DNA of 50,287 nt from Duncaniella sp. (GCA_029056055.1 JAIDCC010000069.1:1-50287); one strand, 5' to 3'; shown: positions 17,978 through 27,639, counted from the first letter of the stretch. The notes: generated by a model from the letters alone, not told the origin. A program made the numbers and translations.

Positions 17978-18767
17978 CTATGGCGCGGTTTACGAAAAGA
18001 TTAGAATTTTCAAAGCGTTGCGTGAGGAAGCGTTTGTAGATGTCGCGCATCTCAGTCTCCGAAATTCCGGCTTGCGTCTCAGAAGCGAGCCATTCCGAAG
18101 GCAACGTGTCGACGATTTCCTCGAGCAACGCGGGCGAAAGGCGCGAACGCATCTCGGCGTCGGCCTCCTCGATGCGCGAGGCTTTGCGCAGCAGCGCATG
18201 GTCTTTGATAAACGGAAACGGGGTAAGCGCGGCTTTTTCGACATCCGACATGGCGTGGTGGAAGTAGAGCGAAGCGCCGTGGTCGATGAGCCAGGTCTGT
18301 CCGTGCCATACGAGCATATTCGTATTGCGGGGCGTGCGGTCTACGTTGGTGAGAAACGCGTCGAGCCACACTATGCGCGAGGCTTCAGCTTCGTCTACGG
18401 GGTTGGCGTAGGGGTCGAGCGTCACTGCTCCGTTGAGAAAGTGCATCCCGAGGTTGAGCCCCTGCGAGGCTTTCAGGAGGTCTTGGATTTCAGGGTCGGG
18501 CTCGGTGCGGCCGAAGGCTTCGTCGATGTCGAGGGTGACGAGTTCTGGCACTCTTAGTCCGGCTGCCCGCGCCGTCTCGCCTCCAATCTGTTCGGCCACG
18601 AGCGCCTTGACCCCATGACCCGCTCCGCGCATCTTTATCACATATTTAAATCCGTCGTCGGCTTCGCCGAGCAACGGCAGCGACCCGCCCTCGCGGAGGG
18701 GCAGGATGTAGCGCTCTACCATCTGGTGTCGGAGCGGTTCGATATGTGATTTCACGTTTTGCATCAT
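17952..18767 (-). CDS. HipA-like protein kinase
   Basis: The protein is up to 271 residues long. After VERYILPLREGGSLPLL it shows the HipA-like kinase fold: nucleotide-binding strand FKYVIKMRGAGHGVKALVAE, the catalytic loop NVDRTPRNTNML (about residues 140-151) and the metal-binding LIDHGASL (about 159-166). HipA kinases phosphorylate serine or threonine on targets such as aminoacyl-tRNA synthetases. This one lacks the N-terminal HipB-contact region of classical HipA and has no HipB-like gene next to it. The start is uncertain: a possible -7 box at 18776-18769 would make the ATG at 18767 nearly leaderless, and the ATG at 18722 is the alternative. Confidence 0.85.
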   Translation of the reverse strand: MMQNVKSHIEPLRHQMVERYILPLREGGSLPLLGEADDGFKYVIKMRGAGHGVKALVAEQIGGETARAAGLRVPELVTLDIDEAFGRTEPDPEIQDLLKASQGLNLGMHFLNGAVTLDPYANPVDEAEASRIVWLDAFLTNVDRTPRNTNMLVWHGQTWLIDHGASLYFHHAMSDVEKAALTPFPFIKDHALLRKASRIEEADAEMRSRLSPALLEEIVDTLPSEWLASETQAGISETEMRDIYKRFLTQRFENSNLFVNRAIDERRKILI

Positions 18768-18768
18768 G

Positions 18769-18776
18769 CAAATTTA
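18769..18776 (-). promoter_or_regulatory. Possible -7 box of the HipA-like gene
   Basis: The minus strand reads TAAATTTG. No -33 TTTG is visible. If used, it argues for translation from the ATG at 18722 rather than 18767. Confidence 0.35.
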
Positions 18777-18944
18777 ACCAAATTCCGATGAAAAGTGTTC
18801 GCCCCGACAATTAAAAAAAGCTAAAAAGAATGTGATTAAACTTTTCAGGAGAGAGCTTTGTTAAAAATGTAGAAAGTCGCGCCACCCCTTCGGGAGTGCC
18901 GACAGCATCCACATCAATCATCAATTCTCAAAACCATCGTCATT

Positions 18945-19709
18945 ATGCCTGATACATCTCCCTCTACCCCATCGACCGCTGCAACCGTAGTGCCTGCACG
19001 ACACGGAATGTCGAACACCGAGAAATGGATTTATCGCTTCCTGCACATTGCGGTGCTGGTGCTCTCAATCTACCTCATCATAAGCATTGCCCTCGACACC
19101 TTGCACGGCCACGGCATACAATACTACGACAAGCCTGAATTTCTCAAGACGCAGCTCTTCATCTGCTGCGTGTTCTTGATAGACTTCATCGTGGAATTTT
19201 TCATGGCCGACGACAAGGGGCGTTACCTGCTGACCCACAGCATATTTTTTATAGTTTCGATACCCTACCTCTGGCTGCTCGACAAGTTTGGCATCAAGGT
19301 GCAGTCGCCGCAGGTGGCCTACCTGCTGCAATTCGTGCCTCTCGCACGCGGCGGCTACGCACTGGCCATCGTCGTAGGCTGGCTCACGTCAAACAAGGCC
19401 GCGAGCCTCTTCATCACCTACCTCATCACCCTCATCGCGACGGTGTTCTTCTCCTCGCTGGTGTTCTACATGTTCGAGCGAAACGTCAACCCGCTCGTGA
19501 CTGACTTCACCGACGCGCTCTGGTGGGCTTCGATGGACGTGACAACCGTCGGCTCAAACATAGTGGCGGTGACACCCGAAGGCCGCGTACTCTCGGTGCT
19601 CCTCGCCGCTCTCGGCATGATGATGTTCCCGATTTTCACGGTCTACATCACATCGCTTATCACCAAAAATCATCAGCAGGCGCAGGCAGGAAACACCTCC
19701 CTCAACTGA
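18945..19709 (+). CDS. Ion channel of the potassium-channel fold, altered filter
   Basis: The 254-residue protein has an N-terminal cytoplasmic stretch of about 25 residues and six hydrophobic segments (about 32-52, 66-86, 95-112, 124-146, 155-176, 216-240). The pore loop lies between the last two, with filter TTVGSN (T200-N205) where potassium channels normally have TVGYG. The fourth segment has only one arginine, so voltage sensing is doubtful. The ion selected is therefore uncertain. It is convergent with the FAD oxidoreductase gene, with an eight-base overlap. No clear promoter was seen in the 177-bp gap upstream. Confidence 0.8.
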   Translation: MPDTSPSTPSTAATVVPARHGMSNTEKWIYRFLHIAVLVLSIYLIISIALDTLHGHGIQYYDKPEFLKTQLFICCVFLIDFIVEFFMADDKGRYLLTHSIFFIVSIPYLWLLDKFGIKVQSPQVAYLLQFVPLARGGYALAIVVGWLTSNKAASLFITYLITLIATVFFSSLVFYMFERNVNPLVTDFTDALWWASMDVTTVGSNIVAVTPEGRVLSVLLAALGMMMFPIFTVYITSLITKNHQQAQAGNTSLN

Positions 19710-21273
19710 TAGCGGCAGCGAGCGCATCGGCTGCATTGATGCCGTCGACAGCTGCCGAAACTATACCCCCGGCATATCCCGCCCCTTCACCCACGGGATA
19801 GAGTCCGGGGGTTTTGACGTGGGTAAACGTAGCGGGGTCGCGGGGAATGCGCACCGGCGAGGAGGTGCGGGTCTCGCAACCGATGAGCGTGGCTTCGGGA
19901 GTCAGAAATCCTTTGTTCTTACGGTCGAAGTCCTTGAATCCGCGTTGGAGTCGCGAAGCTATGCCGCGCGGCAGGAGTTGGTCGAGGCGCGCGGGGTGGA
20001 TGCCCGGGGCGTAGCTTGTCGGGGGGAGTGTCTTCGAGGGGCGCGAGGCCACGAAGTCGGTCATGCGCTGCGCCGGGGCGTTCTGCGTGTGGCCGGCCTC
20101 ATCGAAGAAATTTTTTTCAATCCGTTCCTGAAGGCGCATCATTTTCAACGTGGTCTCCTCGGGTGTCTCGCCGTCGGGCACATCTTCGGGAAGTATCTCT
20201 ACGACCATGCCTGAATTGGCCCAGCGCGAACCGCGCGCCGAGGCCGACATGCCGTTGACCACGAGTTGGTCGGGGCCGCTCGCAGCCGGGATGATTACCC
20301 CGCCGGGACACATGCAGAACGAATAGACGCCGCGGTCGTCGACGCGGGTCAACATGGTGTATTCGGCTGCCGGAAGCCATTTGCCTCTGCCCGAGGGACT
20401 GTGATAGCGGATGGAGTCGATGAGTTGCTGCGGGTGTTCGAGGCGCACGCCTATGGCAAGACCTTTCGGTTGCATTTCGATGCGGCGGTCAAGGAGCATC
20501 GCGTAGACATCGCGCGCCGAGTGACCGGTGGCGAGCACTACGGGGCCATGAAACACGGTTCCGTCGGCGGTCTCGACTCCGGTGACCGCGCCCTCGGGAG
20601 AGAGCAGAAGGTCTTTCACCCGCGTGCCGAACTTCACTTCGCCTCCCGCTCCGATGATGGTCTCGCGTATGGCTTTGATGACTCCCGGAAGGCGGTCGGT
20701 GCCGATGTGGGGATGAGCGTCGATGAGGATGTCTTCCGACGCGCCGTGCTGCGCAAGGATGTTGAGCACCACGTCGGTGGGTCCGCGCTTTTTCGAACGG
20801 GTGTAGAGCTTGCCGTCGGAGAATGCCCCTGCCCCGCCCTCGCCGAAGCAATAGTTTGAGTCGGGGTCAACCACATTTTCGCGTGCGATGCCCGCCATGT
20901 CGCGACGGCGGGCGTCGACGTCCTTGCCGCGTTCGAGCAGAATGGGACGTATGCCTTTCTGAATGAGACGCAGAGCCGCGAAGAGACCGGCGGGTCCGGC
21001 GCCCACCACGATGGCTTCGGGCGCGCCTTCGGGGAGACGGGGAAATTGCTCGGCCTTGATGAGCGACGTAGTCGCAGGCTCCTCATCAATCCACACGCGC
21101 ACGGAAAGATTGACCATCACCCTGCGCTGGCGGGCGTCGATTGAACGGCGCGTGATGCGGTGTGCCTTGATGCGGTTGGCGTCGAGGCCGAGACGGTCAG
21201 ACAATGCGGCAGCCAGCGAGAGGGGTTGCGCCGCTGTTCGGGGGTCGACTCTCAGGTCGATGTTTTCAATCAT
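19702..21273 (-). CDS. FAD-dependent oxidoreductase (COG2509-like)
   Basis: The 523-residue protein starts at the ATG at 21273, which overlaps the stop of the MATE gene in an ATGA junction; the longer frame lies inside that gene. An N-terminal domain of about 90 residues precedes the FAD-binding Rossmann motif VGAGPAGLFAALRL. Further motifs are CFGEGGAGAFSDGKLYT, VVLATGHSARDVY and the C-terminal GLYPVGEGAGYAGGIVSAA. This fits the uncharacterised FAD-dependent dehydrogenase group COG2509. The substrate is unknown. Translational coupling to a drug/Na+ exporter gene is notable but does not define its role. Confidence 0.9.
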   Translation of the reverse strand: MIENIDLRVDPRTAAQPLSLAAALSDRLGLDANRIKAHRITRRSIDARQRRVMVNLSVRVWIDEEPATTSLIKAEQFPRLPEGAPEAIVVGAGPAGLFAALRLIQKGIRPILLERGKDVDARRRDMAGIARENVVDPDSNYCFGEGGAGAFSDGKLYTRSKKRGPTDVVLNILAQHGASEDILIDAHPHIGTDRLPGVIKAIRETIIGAGGEVKFGTRVKDLLLSPEGAVTGVETADGTVFHGPVVLATGHSARDVYAMLLDRRIEMQPKGLAIGVRLEHPQQLIDSIRYHSPSGRGKWLPAAEYTMLTRVDDRGVYSFCMCPGGVIIPAASGPDQLVVNGMSASARGSRWANSGMVVEILPEDVPDGETPEETTLKMMRLQERIEKNFFDEAGHTQNAPAQRMTDFVASRPSKTLPPTSYAPGIHPARLDQLLPRGIASRLQRGFKDFDRKNKGFLTPEATLIGCETRTSSPVRIPRDPATFTHVKTPGLYPVGEGAGYAGGIVSAAVDGINAADALAAAIS

Positions 21274-22685
21274 TTTTCGGTTTCTGCGGTAGTTGATTGC
21301 TGATTTGCGGAGAGGGCACGCTGCTCCATTTTGGTCATTACATGTCCCATCCACCACCAGAGGGTCACGATGGCGAAGATGAATGCGATGATGTCAGAAC
21401 CTGCCATTGCCGCCCACACACCCTTGACTCCCCAGAACTTCGGAAGGACAATGAGGAACGGGATGAGGAAAAGCAACTGACGGGTGAGCGAAAGAAATAT
21501 CGAAAGCTTCGGTTTGCCCACACTCTGGAAAAAGTTTTGAATGACAATCTGACATCCTACCACGGGGTAGAGGATGAAATAGATTCTGTAGCCGGTGCGG
21601 GCAATTTCGATGAGCGTCTCGTCGGTGGTGAAGAGTTTCGAAATGGTGTCGGGGAAGATTTCGGCCACCGCGCAACCGATGCTTGTGACGGTGATACCGA
21701 GCCAGATGCCGATGCGCAGCGTGCGCTTGACACGGTCGAAACGCGACGCACCCATGTTGAAGCCGAGGATAGGCTGCATACCCTGGGTGATACCGAACAC
21801 AATCATCACGAAGAACATCGACGTGCGGTTGATGATTCCGTAGGCGCCGACTGCCATGTTGCCCATGTCGGCTCCATAATCGAGTAGGGCGCGGTTGATG
21901 AAAATCACCACCACACACGCGCAGACGTTCATCAGGAAGGGCGAGAGGCCGATGGCATAGATGCGTTTGACGATGGTGAGCGACAGCCATTTGTTGCCGC
22001 GCTGAAAGTGGATTGACGATTTCTTTGAAAGGAAGTGGCAGAGCACCCACACGCAGGCCGTAGACTGGCCGCACACGGTGGCGAGCGCCGCGCCGCGTAT
22101 GCCCCACTCGAAATGGAAGATGAAGATGGGAGCGAGGATGACGTTGACGCACACCGAGATGAGTGCCGAAATCATTGCCTTGCGCGGGTAGCCCGTGGCT
22201 CGCATCAGATTGTTAAGGCCGATGAAGACAAAGGCGATAGGTGTGGCGAAGAGTATCACCTGCATGAACTCGCGTGCGTAGGGAAGGGTCTCTTTCGTAG
22301 CGCCGAAGAAGAGAAGTATCGGGTCGAGAAACAGAAGCGTCAGTCCGCCGAACACCACGGAGTGGATGAGGCAGAGGGTGAAAACGTTGTTGACCACGTC
22401 GGTGGCACGGTCATAGTTGCGCTGGCCGAGAAAAATCGAACTGATAGTGGCACCGCCCGCGGCGACGAGCATACAGAATGCCACGACGAGGTTCATGAGG
22501 GGGAAGGTAATGGCCAGACCCGCGATGGCCATGGCTCCGACGCCGCGACCAATGAAAATGGAGTCGACAATGTTGTAGAGCGACGTGACGAGCGATGCCA
22601 CAATCGCAGGTATGGAGTATTGCACCAAAAGCCGTCCAATCGACTTTTGACCCAAATCTTCGGTGGATGATGCGATATTTGCCAT
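21270..22685 (-). CDS. MATE family efflux transporter
   Basis: The 471-residue inner-membrane protein has twelve hydrophobic segments in two halves, typical of MATE exporters, which use Na+ or H+ gradients to expel cationic compounds. Recognisable parts include YSIPAIVASLVTSLYNIVDS near the start and GITQGMQPILGFNMGA in the second half. I chose the ATG at 22685 (MANIASS) over the one at 22718 because a -7 box at 22730-22723 places the transcript start near 22716. It is translationally coupled to the FAD oxidoreductase gene. The substrate is unknown. Confidence 0.92.
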   Translation of the reverse strand: MANIASSTEDLGQKSIGRLLVQYSIPAIVASLVTSLYNIVDSIFIGRGVGAMAIAGLAITFPLMNLVVAFCMLVAAGGATISSIFLGQRNYDRATDVVNNVFTLCLIHSVVFGGLTLLFLDPILLFFGATKETLPYAREFMQVILFATPIAFVFIGLNNLMRATGYPRKAMISALISVCVNVILAPIFIFHFEWGIRGAALATVCGQSTACVWVLCHFLSKKSSIHFQRGNKWLSLTIVKRIYAIGLSPFLMNVCACVVVIFINRALLDYGADMGNMAVGAYGIINRTSMFFVMIVFGITQGMQPILGFNMGASRFDRVKRTLRIGIWLGITVTSIGCAVAEIFPDTISKLFTTDETLIEIARTGYRIYFILYPVVGCQIVIQNFFQSVGKPKLSIFLSLTRQLLFLIPFLIVLPKFWGVKGVWAAMAGSDIIAFIFAIVTLWWWMGHVMTKMEQRALSANQQSTTAETEK

Positions 22686-22722
22686 AAGTGAGATTCGGTT
22701 GTCCTTAGAATGTTTCAACTTG

Positions 22723-22730
22723 CAAAGTTA
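22723..22730 (-). promoter_or_regulatory. -7 box of the MATE gene
   Basis: The minus strand reads TAACTTTG. Transcription would start near 22716, leaving about 30 bases before the ATG at 22685. Confidence 0.6.
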
Positions 22731-22784
22731 CGGATTTTTCTCGGATTTATCAGTCTCAATTCGAGACGTTTTGAAATTTTTGTT

Positions 22785-22792
22785 TAACTTTG
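22785..22792 (+). promoter_or_regulatory. -7 box of the fucosyltransferase-like gene
   Basis: The plus strand reads TAACTTTG, giving a leader of about 18 bases before the ATG at 22817. It is divergent from the MATE promoter, with the two boxes 54 bases apart. Confidence 0.6.
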
Positions 22793-22816
22793 CGGTAGAA
22801 AGAAACGACATTCTAC

Positions 22817-23641
22817 ATGAAGCAACTGATAATCGTGGCCAAGGGCGGACTCGCCAACCGCATGAGAGCTATCGCCTCGGGGGTGAGCCTCGCCTCGCAT
22901 GCCGGGGCTGACTACCGAGTGGTCTGGCCTGTCAATTCGGAATTGAAATGCCCGTTTGAAAAGCTGTTCCTCCCCTCCCACGGCTTTCACGCGCCCGAGA
23001 ATGTTTCGGCTCTGAAGGCTCTGTTTCTCTACGACGACAACCGTAAGCGCAATCTCATGCTTGCGAGACTCCTCCAGACGGGGCGATACAATCTCAGACT
23101 GACCGACGGGATGCAGTGGCCGGAGCCTGACCGCATTGCCGAGACAATCGGGGCGACCTCCGGACGCATTCTCATAGCGAGCGGTCTCAGTTACTATCCG
23201 TTCGCCGGCGCGCTCTACCGCGAACTCTTCCGCGTGCGGCCCGAAATCGAAGCCGAGGCCTCACGACGGCTCGGAGGGGATGGAAAGAGTTTCGTGGGAA
23301 TCCACATCCGTCGCACCGACAACCGAATGTCGATTGAACGGAGTCCGCTCGAACTTTTCATCAACGCCATGCAGGGGGAAATCGCCTCGCATCCGGAAGT
23401 GAAATTCTACCTCGCCACAGATGACGAAGCGACCAAACAGACCCTGCGCGAGCACTTCGGCGCACGCATAGTGTGCTCGCCGGCAAAAGCGCGGCGCGAC
23501 ACGCAGGAAGGCATCGTCGAGGCTGTCGTGGAAATGACAGCCCTCAGCCTCTGCCGGGGCATCTACGGCTCCTATTGGAGCAGTTTCTCGGAAGCCGCCG
23601 CCCTGCTCGGCGCTACCCCACTCACCATCCTCTCAGTTTAG
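22817..23641 (+). CDS. Fucosyltransferase-like glycosyltransferase
   Basis: The 274-residue soluble protein opens with a GT-B type loop (VAKGGLANRMRAIASG) and has the motif GIHIRRTDN (about residues 160-168), which matches the nucleotide-sugar-binding HxRRxD motif of alpha-1,2/1,6-fucosyltransferases and NodZ-like enzymes. A strand with FYLATDDEATKQTLREHF and the C-terminal SYWSSFSEAAALLG fit the same fold. The donor may be GDP-fucose and the acceptor is unknown. No glycan-synthesis genes are nearby, so this is an orphan gene. A strong terminator follows. Confidence 0.75.
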   Translation: MKQLIIVAKGGLANRMRAIASGVSLASHAGADYRVVWPVNSELKCPFEKLFLPSHGFHAPENVSALKALFLYDDNRKRNLMLARLLQTGRYNLRLTDGMQWPEPDRIAETIGATSGRILIASGLSYYPFAGALYRELFRVRPEIEAEASRRLGGDGKSFVGIHIRRTDNRMSIERSPLELFINAMQGEIASHPEVKFYLATDDEATKQTLREHFGARIVCSPAKARRDTQEGIVEAVVEMTALSLCRGIYGSYWSSFSEAAALLGATPLTILSV

Positions 23642-23659
23642 CTGCTCAAATAAAAATCT

Positions 23660-23700
23660 CGGGCGCCGCTCACAGAAATTGTGAGTGGCGCCCGATTTGT
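23660..23700. terminator. Bidirectional terminator
   Basis: A 14-bp stem with one mismatched pair (23660-23673 with 23681-23694) and a seven-base loop lies between the convergent fucosyltransferase-like and pectate lyase genes. ATTTGTTTT follows on the plus strand and AAAAAT precedes on the left, so it can work in both directions. Confidence 0.8.
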
Positions 23701-23718
23701 TTTGGTAAATCAGAGAGA

Positions 23719-25530
23719 TTATTTCACGACAAACTTCTTACCGTCGCGGATGTAGATGCCGGGAGCGAGGGGCTCGGTCATCTGAAAGCCCTGGAGGTTG
23801 TAGATGCGACCGTCGGCGGGTGCTACAGTTGCATCTTCGAAAATGTCGTTGATGCCTGAGGTTTCAACCTTGCCGCCTGCGTTCTGTGCCTCGATGATGT
23901 GGGCCACGAGCGAGTTGAGATAGTTTTCGAGGTTGGTGTAGCCGTTGGCGGCGGTCAGCGCGCCATCCTCGCCGTTGGCGGGGTCGAGGCCGTTTTCGGT
24001 TTCCCATGCGTCGGGCATACCGTCGCCGTCGGTATCGACGGGAGCTTCGGCTGTCTCAAGCACGGGCCAGCCCTTCGAGCCGTCGGCATAGACAACGTCG
24101 TTCTGCGAGTTGACGAAGCCGTCGCCGAGACCATCGGTGTGGAACGACGAAACACCGTTGCGCACGTCATCGGCAATCATCGTGTCGTAGGCGTCGCGGC
24201 GGAGCGAAGCACCTGCATAGTCGACCACGCGCTCGTAGGCATCCTGAGCCGAGTGGGTGGTAGTGGCGGGGAAGGCGATGGGCGAAGCAAGCACCATCTG
24301 AGCCTTGACGGCATCGTCGAAGGTCTTGTCATTGCCCGATTTGTTAATCTGGTCGAAGACGCCTACATTCCAGTTGTCTTCGTTGAAATCGGCATAGTCG
24401 GGGTTGTAGTTGCCTTCGACAAACATCTTGGCCCAGACGTGGAGCATGGGCTTCCAGCTGTTCCAGGTCACTTTGACGGGCTGGTCGTTGACGGTGATGG
24501 TGTTGGCCTCCATGTCGATGTAGAACTTCTTGAGACCCATTGCGACATAGTTGCCCTTGTTGTCGCGGCCACCCGTAACCGAAGAGCTCTTGACCGACGT
24601 ACCGGCAACCTTGTTGTAGGCGGCAACGGTGGTGTTCTTGTCGAGACAGTAGTCGACGGTGCGCACGCCGAGAGCCACAATGCGCTTGGCGCGCGATACG
24701 TTTGTGGTGGCGGGACCGGGCTTATAGTAGTTGTTGACCACGTTGACGTTCATGCCTTCGCCACCGTAGCAGCCTTCGCCTGCCCAGTTGTAGATGACGT
24801 TGTTACGATAGTCCATGCGCTCGTCGGTCTGAGTGGAGGGACGGGGACCGAAACGGGGTGTGCGCGAAGTGTGGTGGGCGAGGAGGTTGTGGTGGTAGCT
24901 CGCGCCCGAGCCGCCCCAGTTGCCGCCGTAGCCGTGAGCGCCCTTCGAGTGGCCTGAATTGACCATCGAATGCGACACCATACACCACTGAACGGTGAAG
25001 TTCTTGCTACCGTAGACGCTAAGACACTCGTCGACACTCCAGCTCACCGAGCAGTGGTCGATAATCATGTCGCGTCCGTCCATGCCGCCGAGGCCGTCGC
25101 CCTCGTGCTTGTCGACATTGTTGTTGCCGAGACGGAAGCGCATGAAGCGCACGATGAGGTTGGGGGCAGAGAGCACCACGGGGAAGTCGGCGAGACAGAT
25201 GCCGTCGCCGGGAGCGGTCTGGCCGGCAATGGTCAGGTCGCCGTTGCGGATTTTCAGCTCGGAATTGAGATAGATGGTGCCGTCGACATCAAAGACGATG
25301 GTGCGCGGGCCGCTCTGATTGATGGCATAGCGGAGCGAACCGGGCTCGTTGTTGTCTTCGAGCGTGGTGACATGATAGACTTTGCCACCGCGGCCGCCGG
25401 TGACAAACTGGCCGAAGCCTTCAGCTCCGGGGAAAGCGACGAGTTCGGAGGCATCGCCCTGAGCCGAGACGGCCAAGGGGAGCGATGCGGCCACGAGACC
25501 GCCGCAGATGATTTTTTTAAATGTGTTCAT
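23719..25530 (-). CDS. Secreted pectate lyase family protein
   Basis: The 603-residue protein has a signal peptide (cleaved after AVSAQ). Residues about 30-430 form a right-handed beta-helix of the PL1 pectate-lyase kind: FPGAEGFGQFVTGGRGGKVY, GSLRYAI, TIAGQTAPG, DHCSVSWSVDECLSV, VVNNYYKPG. A calcium-loop segment DTDGDGMPDAWETENGLDP lies near 495. The tail has the short C-terminal motif IYNLQGFQM...PGIYIRDGKKFVV common in gut Bacteroidales secreted enzymes. It should cleave polygalacturonate by elimination. It has no SusC/SusD partners and lies 25 bp after pyrF without a visible promoter of its own. Confidence 0.88.
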   Translation of the reverse strand: MNTFKKIICGGLVAASLPLAVSAQGDASELVAFPGAEGFGQFVTGGRGGKVYHVTTLEDNNEPGSLRYAINQSGPRTIVFDVDGTIYLNSELKIRNGDLTIAGQTAPGDGICLADFPVVLSAPNLIVRFMRFRLGNNNVDKHEGDGLGGMDGRDMIIDHCSVSWSVDECLSVYGSKNFTVQWCMVSHSMVNSGHSKGAHGYGGNWGGSGASYHHNLLAHHTSRTPRFGPRPSTQTDERMDYRNNVIYNWAGEGCYGGEGMNVNVVNNYYKPGPATTNVSRAKRIVALGVRTVDYCLDKNTTVAAYNKVAGTSVKSSSVTGGRDNKGNYVAMGLKKFYIDMEANTITVNDQPVKVTWNSWKPMLHVWAKMFVEGNYNPDYADFNEDNWNVGVFDQINKSGNDKTFDDAVKAQMVLASPIAFPATTTHSAQDAYERVVDYAGASLRRDAYDTMIADDVRNGVSSFHTDGLGDGFVNSQNDVVYADGSKGWPVLETAEAPVDTDGDGMPDAWETENGLDPANGEDGALTAANGYTNLENYLNSLVAHIIEAQNAGGKVETSGINDIFEDATVAPADGRIYNLQGFQMTEPLAPGIYIRDGKKFVVK

Positions 25531-25555
25531 GATATAAGGTTGTTTTATACTAATT

Positions 25556-26386
25556 TCAAATCACCCCGTAGGTGGAAAGAAGAATGGTCATGTGGTCGCG
25601 GAGTTTGCGGGCTTCGGCGGCAGCGGCGCGGTCGAAGTCGTCGCCCGACGAGGCATAGATGATGGCGCGCGACGAGTTGACGAGCAGACCGCAGTCGCGG
25701 TTCATGCCCCACTTCGCCACTTCGTCGAGCGAGCCGCCCTGAGCGCCGACGCCGGGCACGAGGAGGAAATTGTCGGGAGCCACGCGGCGCACCTCGCTGA
25801 ACATCGCGCCCTGAGTAGCGCCCACAACAAACATGAGTTTCTCCTTGTCGCCCCACGAGCGTGCGGTCTCGAGCACATGCTCGAAGAGGCGTGTGCCGTG
25901 GGCGTCGGTGAGGAACTGGAAATCGTGGCTGCCGGGGTTGGAGGTCAGGCCGAGGAGGATGACCCACTTGCCGCCGTACTCCATAAAAGGCTTGACGCTG
26001 TCGAAGCCCATGTAGGGAGCCACGGTGATGGCATCGACGTCCATGCTTTCGAAGAAGGCGCGGGCGTAGAGCGACGAGGTGTTACCGATGTCGCCGCGCT
26101 TCGCGTCGGCTATGATGAACATGTCGGGATAGTTGTTGCGGATGTAGGCCACGGTGCGTTGCAGTGCGTCCCAGCCCTTCACGCCGAGGCTTTCATAGAA
26201 AGCGGTGTTGGGTTTGTAGGCCACGCAGTAGGGGGCGGTGGCGTCGATGATGGCTTTGTTGAATTCAAACACGCCGTCTTCGCTGTCGCGCAGAGGGGCG
26301 GGGAGTTTCTTGATGTCGGTGTCGAGGCCCACGCAGAGGAAGCTGCCCTTCTTGCGAATCTGCTCGACGAGGTCGGTGTATGTCAT
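25556..26386 (-). CDS. pyrF: Orotidine 5'-phosphate decarboxylase
   Basis: The 276-residue cytosolic enzyme makes UMP from OMP in the last step of pyrimidine synthesis. It shows LCVGLDTD at the start, the catalytic motif [12 protein letters not shown] and the phosphate-binding PGVGAQGG. The length fits the longer type 2 form. It follows prfA after 43 bp, a pairing common in Bacteroidales. Confidence 0.96.
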   Translation of the reverse strand: MTYTDLVEQIRKKGSFLCVGLDTDIKKLPAPLRDSEDGVFEFNKAIIDATAPYCVAYKPNTAFYESLGVKGWDALQRTVAYIRNNYPDMFIIADAKRGDIGNTSSLYARAFFESMDVDAITVAPYMGFDSVKPFMEYGGKWVILLGLTSNPGSHDFQFLTDAHGTRLFEHVLETARSWGDKEKLMFVVGATQGAMFSEVRRVAPDNFLLVPGVGAQGGSLDEVAKWGMNRDCGLLVNSSRAIIYASSGDDFDRAAAAEARKLRDHMTILLSTYGVI

Positions 26387-26429
26387 AATATGATTGGTGT
26401 TAATACGAAGATATTCAGAGTGGTATGTC

Positions 26430-27539
26430 TTACAATTCGGCTTCCTTGAGCTTCTCGGCGTTCTCGGCTATGGTGAGCTGGTCGATAACGTCCTGGATGT
26501 CGCCGTCCATGAAGGCCTGGAGATTGTAGATGGTGTAGTTGATGCGGTGGTCGGTGATACGCCCCTGCGGATAGTTGTAGGTGCGGATTTTTGCCGAGCG
26601 GTCGCCCGTCGAGACCATCGTCTTGCGCCGCGAGGCGATGTCGTCCATGTATTTGCGATGCTCCTTATCATAGATGAACGTGCGCAGGCGCGAGAGCGCG
26701 CGTTCTTTATTCTTGGGCTGGTCGCGGGTCTCGGTACACTCGATGAGGATTTCCTCGGTTTCGCCCGTGTTGGGGTTCTTCCACATGTAGCGCAGGCGCA
26801 CGCCCGATTCGACCTTGTTGACGTTCTGACCGCCCGCGCCACCCGAGCGGAAAGTGTCCCACTTGATTTCGCCCTCGTTGATTTCAACATCGAAAGGCTC
26901 GGCCTCGGGGAGCACTGCCACCGTGGCGGCCGACGTGTGGACGCGGCCCTGGGTCTCGGTGGCGGGAACGCGCTGCACGCGGTGTACGCCGCTCTCATAT
27001 TTGAGGGTGCCGTAGACATTGTCGCCGGTGACACTGACCACCACTTCCTTGAAGCCTCCGGCCGCGCCTTCGCTGGCCGAAGTGACGGCAAACTGCCACC
27101 CTTTCGACTCGCAATACTTCGAATACATCTTAAAGAGGTCGCCTGCGAAGATGGCCGCCTCGTCGCCGCCGGTGCCACCGCGGATTTCGAGCACCACGTT
27201 TTTGGCGTCTTCCGGGTCGGCGGGGATGAGAAGGAGCTTGATTTCTTCCTCAAGCGCCGGCAGGAGCGACTGCGCTTCGTCGAGTTCCTCCTTGGCCATG
27301 GCGCGCATTTCGGGGTCGGATTCGTCGGCGAGCACGGTGCGTGCCTCGTCGATGTTGCCGAGCAAGTCGCGGTAACGACGTGTGACCGCCGTCAGCTTCT
27401 CAAGGTCTTTGTATTCCTTGGTCAGGCGCACGTAGCGTTTCATGTCGGCCATCACCGAGGGGTCGGTGATGAGAGTGCCGACCTCTTCAAATCGTGATTC
27501 TATGCCGTCGAGACGTTCGAGTAGAGTGTTTTCTGCCAT
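26430..27539 (-). CDS. prfA: Peptide chain release factor 1
   Basis: The 369-residue protein releases finished chains at UAA and UAG. The peptidyl-tRNA hydrolysis motif GGQ is at 236-238 ([19 protein letters not shown]), and the stop-codon recognition motif PAT is in [18 protein letters not shown]. The ATG at 27539 gives the normal start [17 protein letters not shown]; the frame extended to 27674 overlaps the SRP RNA promoter region. It is the first gene of prfA-pyrF-pectate lyase. Confidence 0.96.
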   Translation of the reverse strand: MAENTLLERLDGIESRFEEVGTLITDPSVMADMKRYVRLTKEYKDLEKLTAVTRRYRDLLGNIDEARTVLADESDPEMRAMAKEELDEAQSLLPALEEEIKLLLIPADPEDAKNVVLEIRGGTGGDEAAIFAGDLFKMYSKYCESKGWQFAVTSASEGAAGGFKEVVVSVTGDNVYGTLKYESGVHRVQRVPATETQGRVHTSAATVAVLPEAEPFDVEINEGEIKWDTFRSGGAGGQNVNKVESGVRLRYMWKNPNTGETEEILIECTETRDQPKNKERALSRLRTFIYDKEHRKYMDDIASRRKTMVSTGDRSAKIRTYNYPQGRITDHRINYTIYNLQAFMDGDIQDVIDQLTIAENAEKLKEAEL

Positions 27540-27561
27540 TTGTGTATTCGATTTCAATTTG

Positions 27562-27569
27562 CAAAAATA
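27562..27569 (-). promoter_or_regulatory. -7 box of prfA
   Basis: The minus strand reads TATTTTTG, with a leader of about 16 bases to the ATG at 27539. A -33 match is not clear because the region is very AT-rich. Confidence 0.5.
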
Positions 27570-27639
27570 CAAATTTTTTGTCAAATTTTTCGCATCGCAG
27601 ACAAAAAAATCGCATGTCATGCATTTTTTTAAGAAAAAA

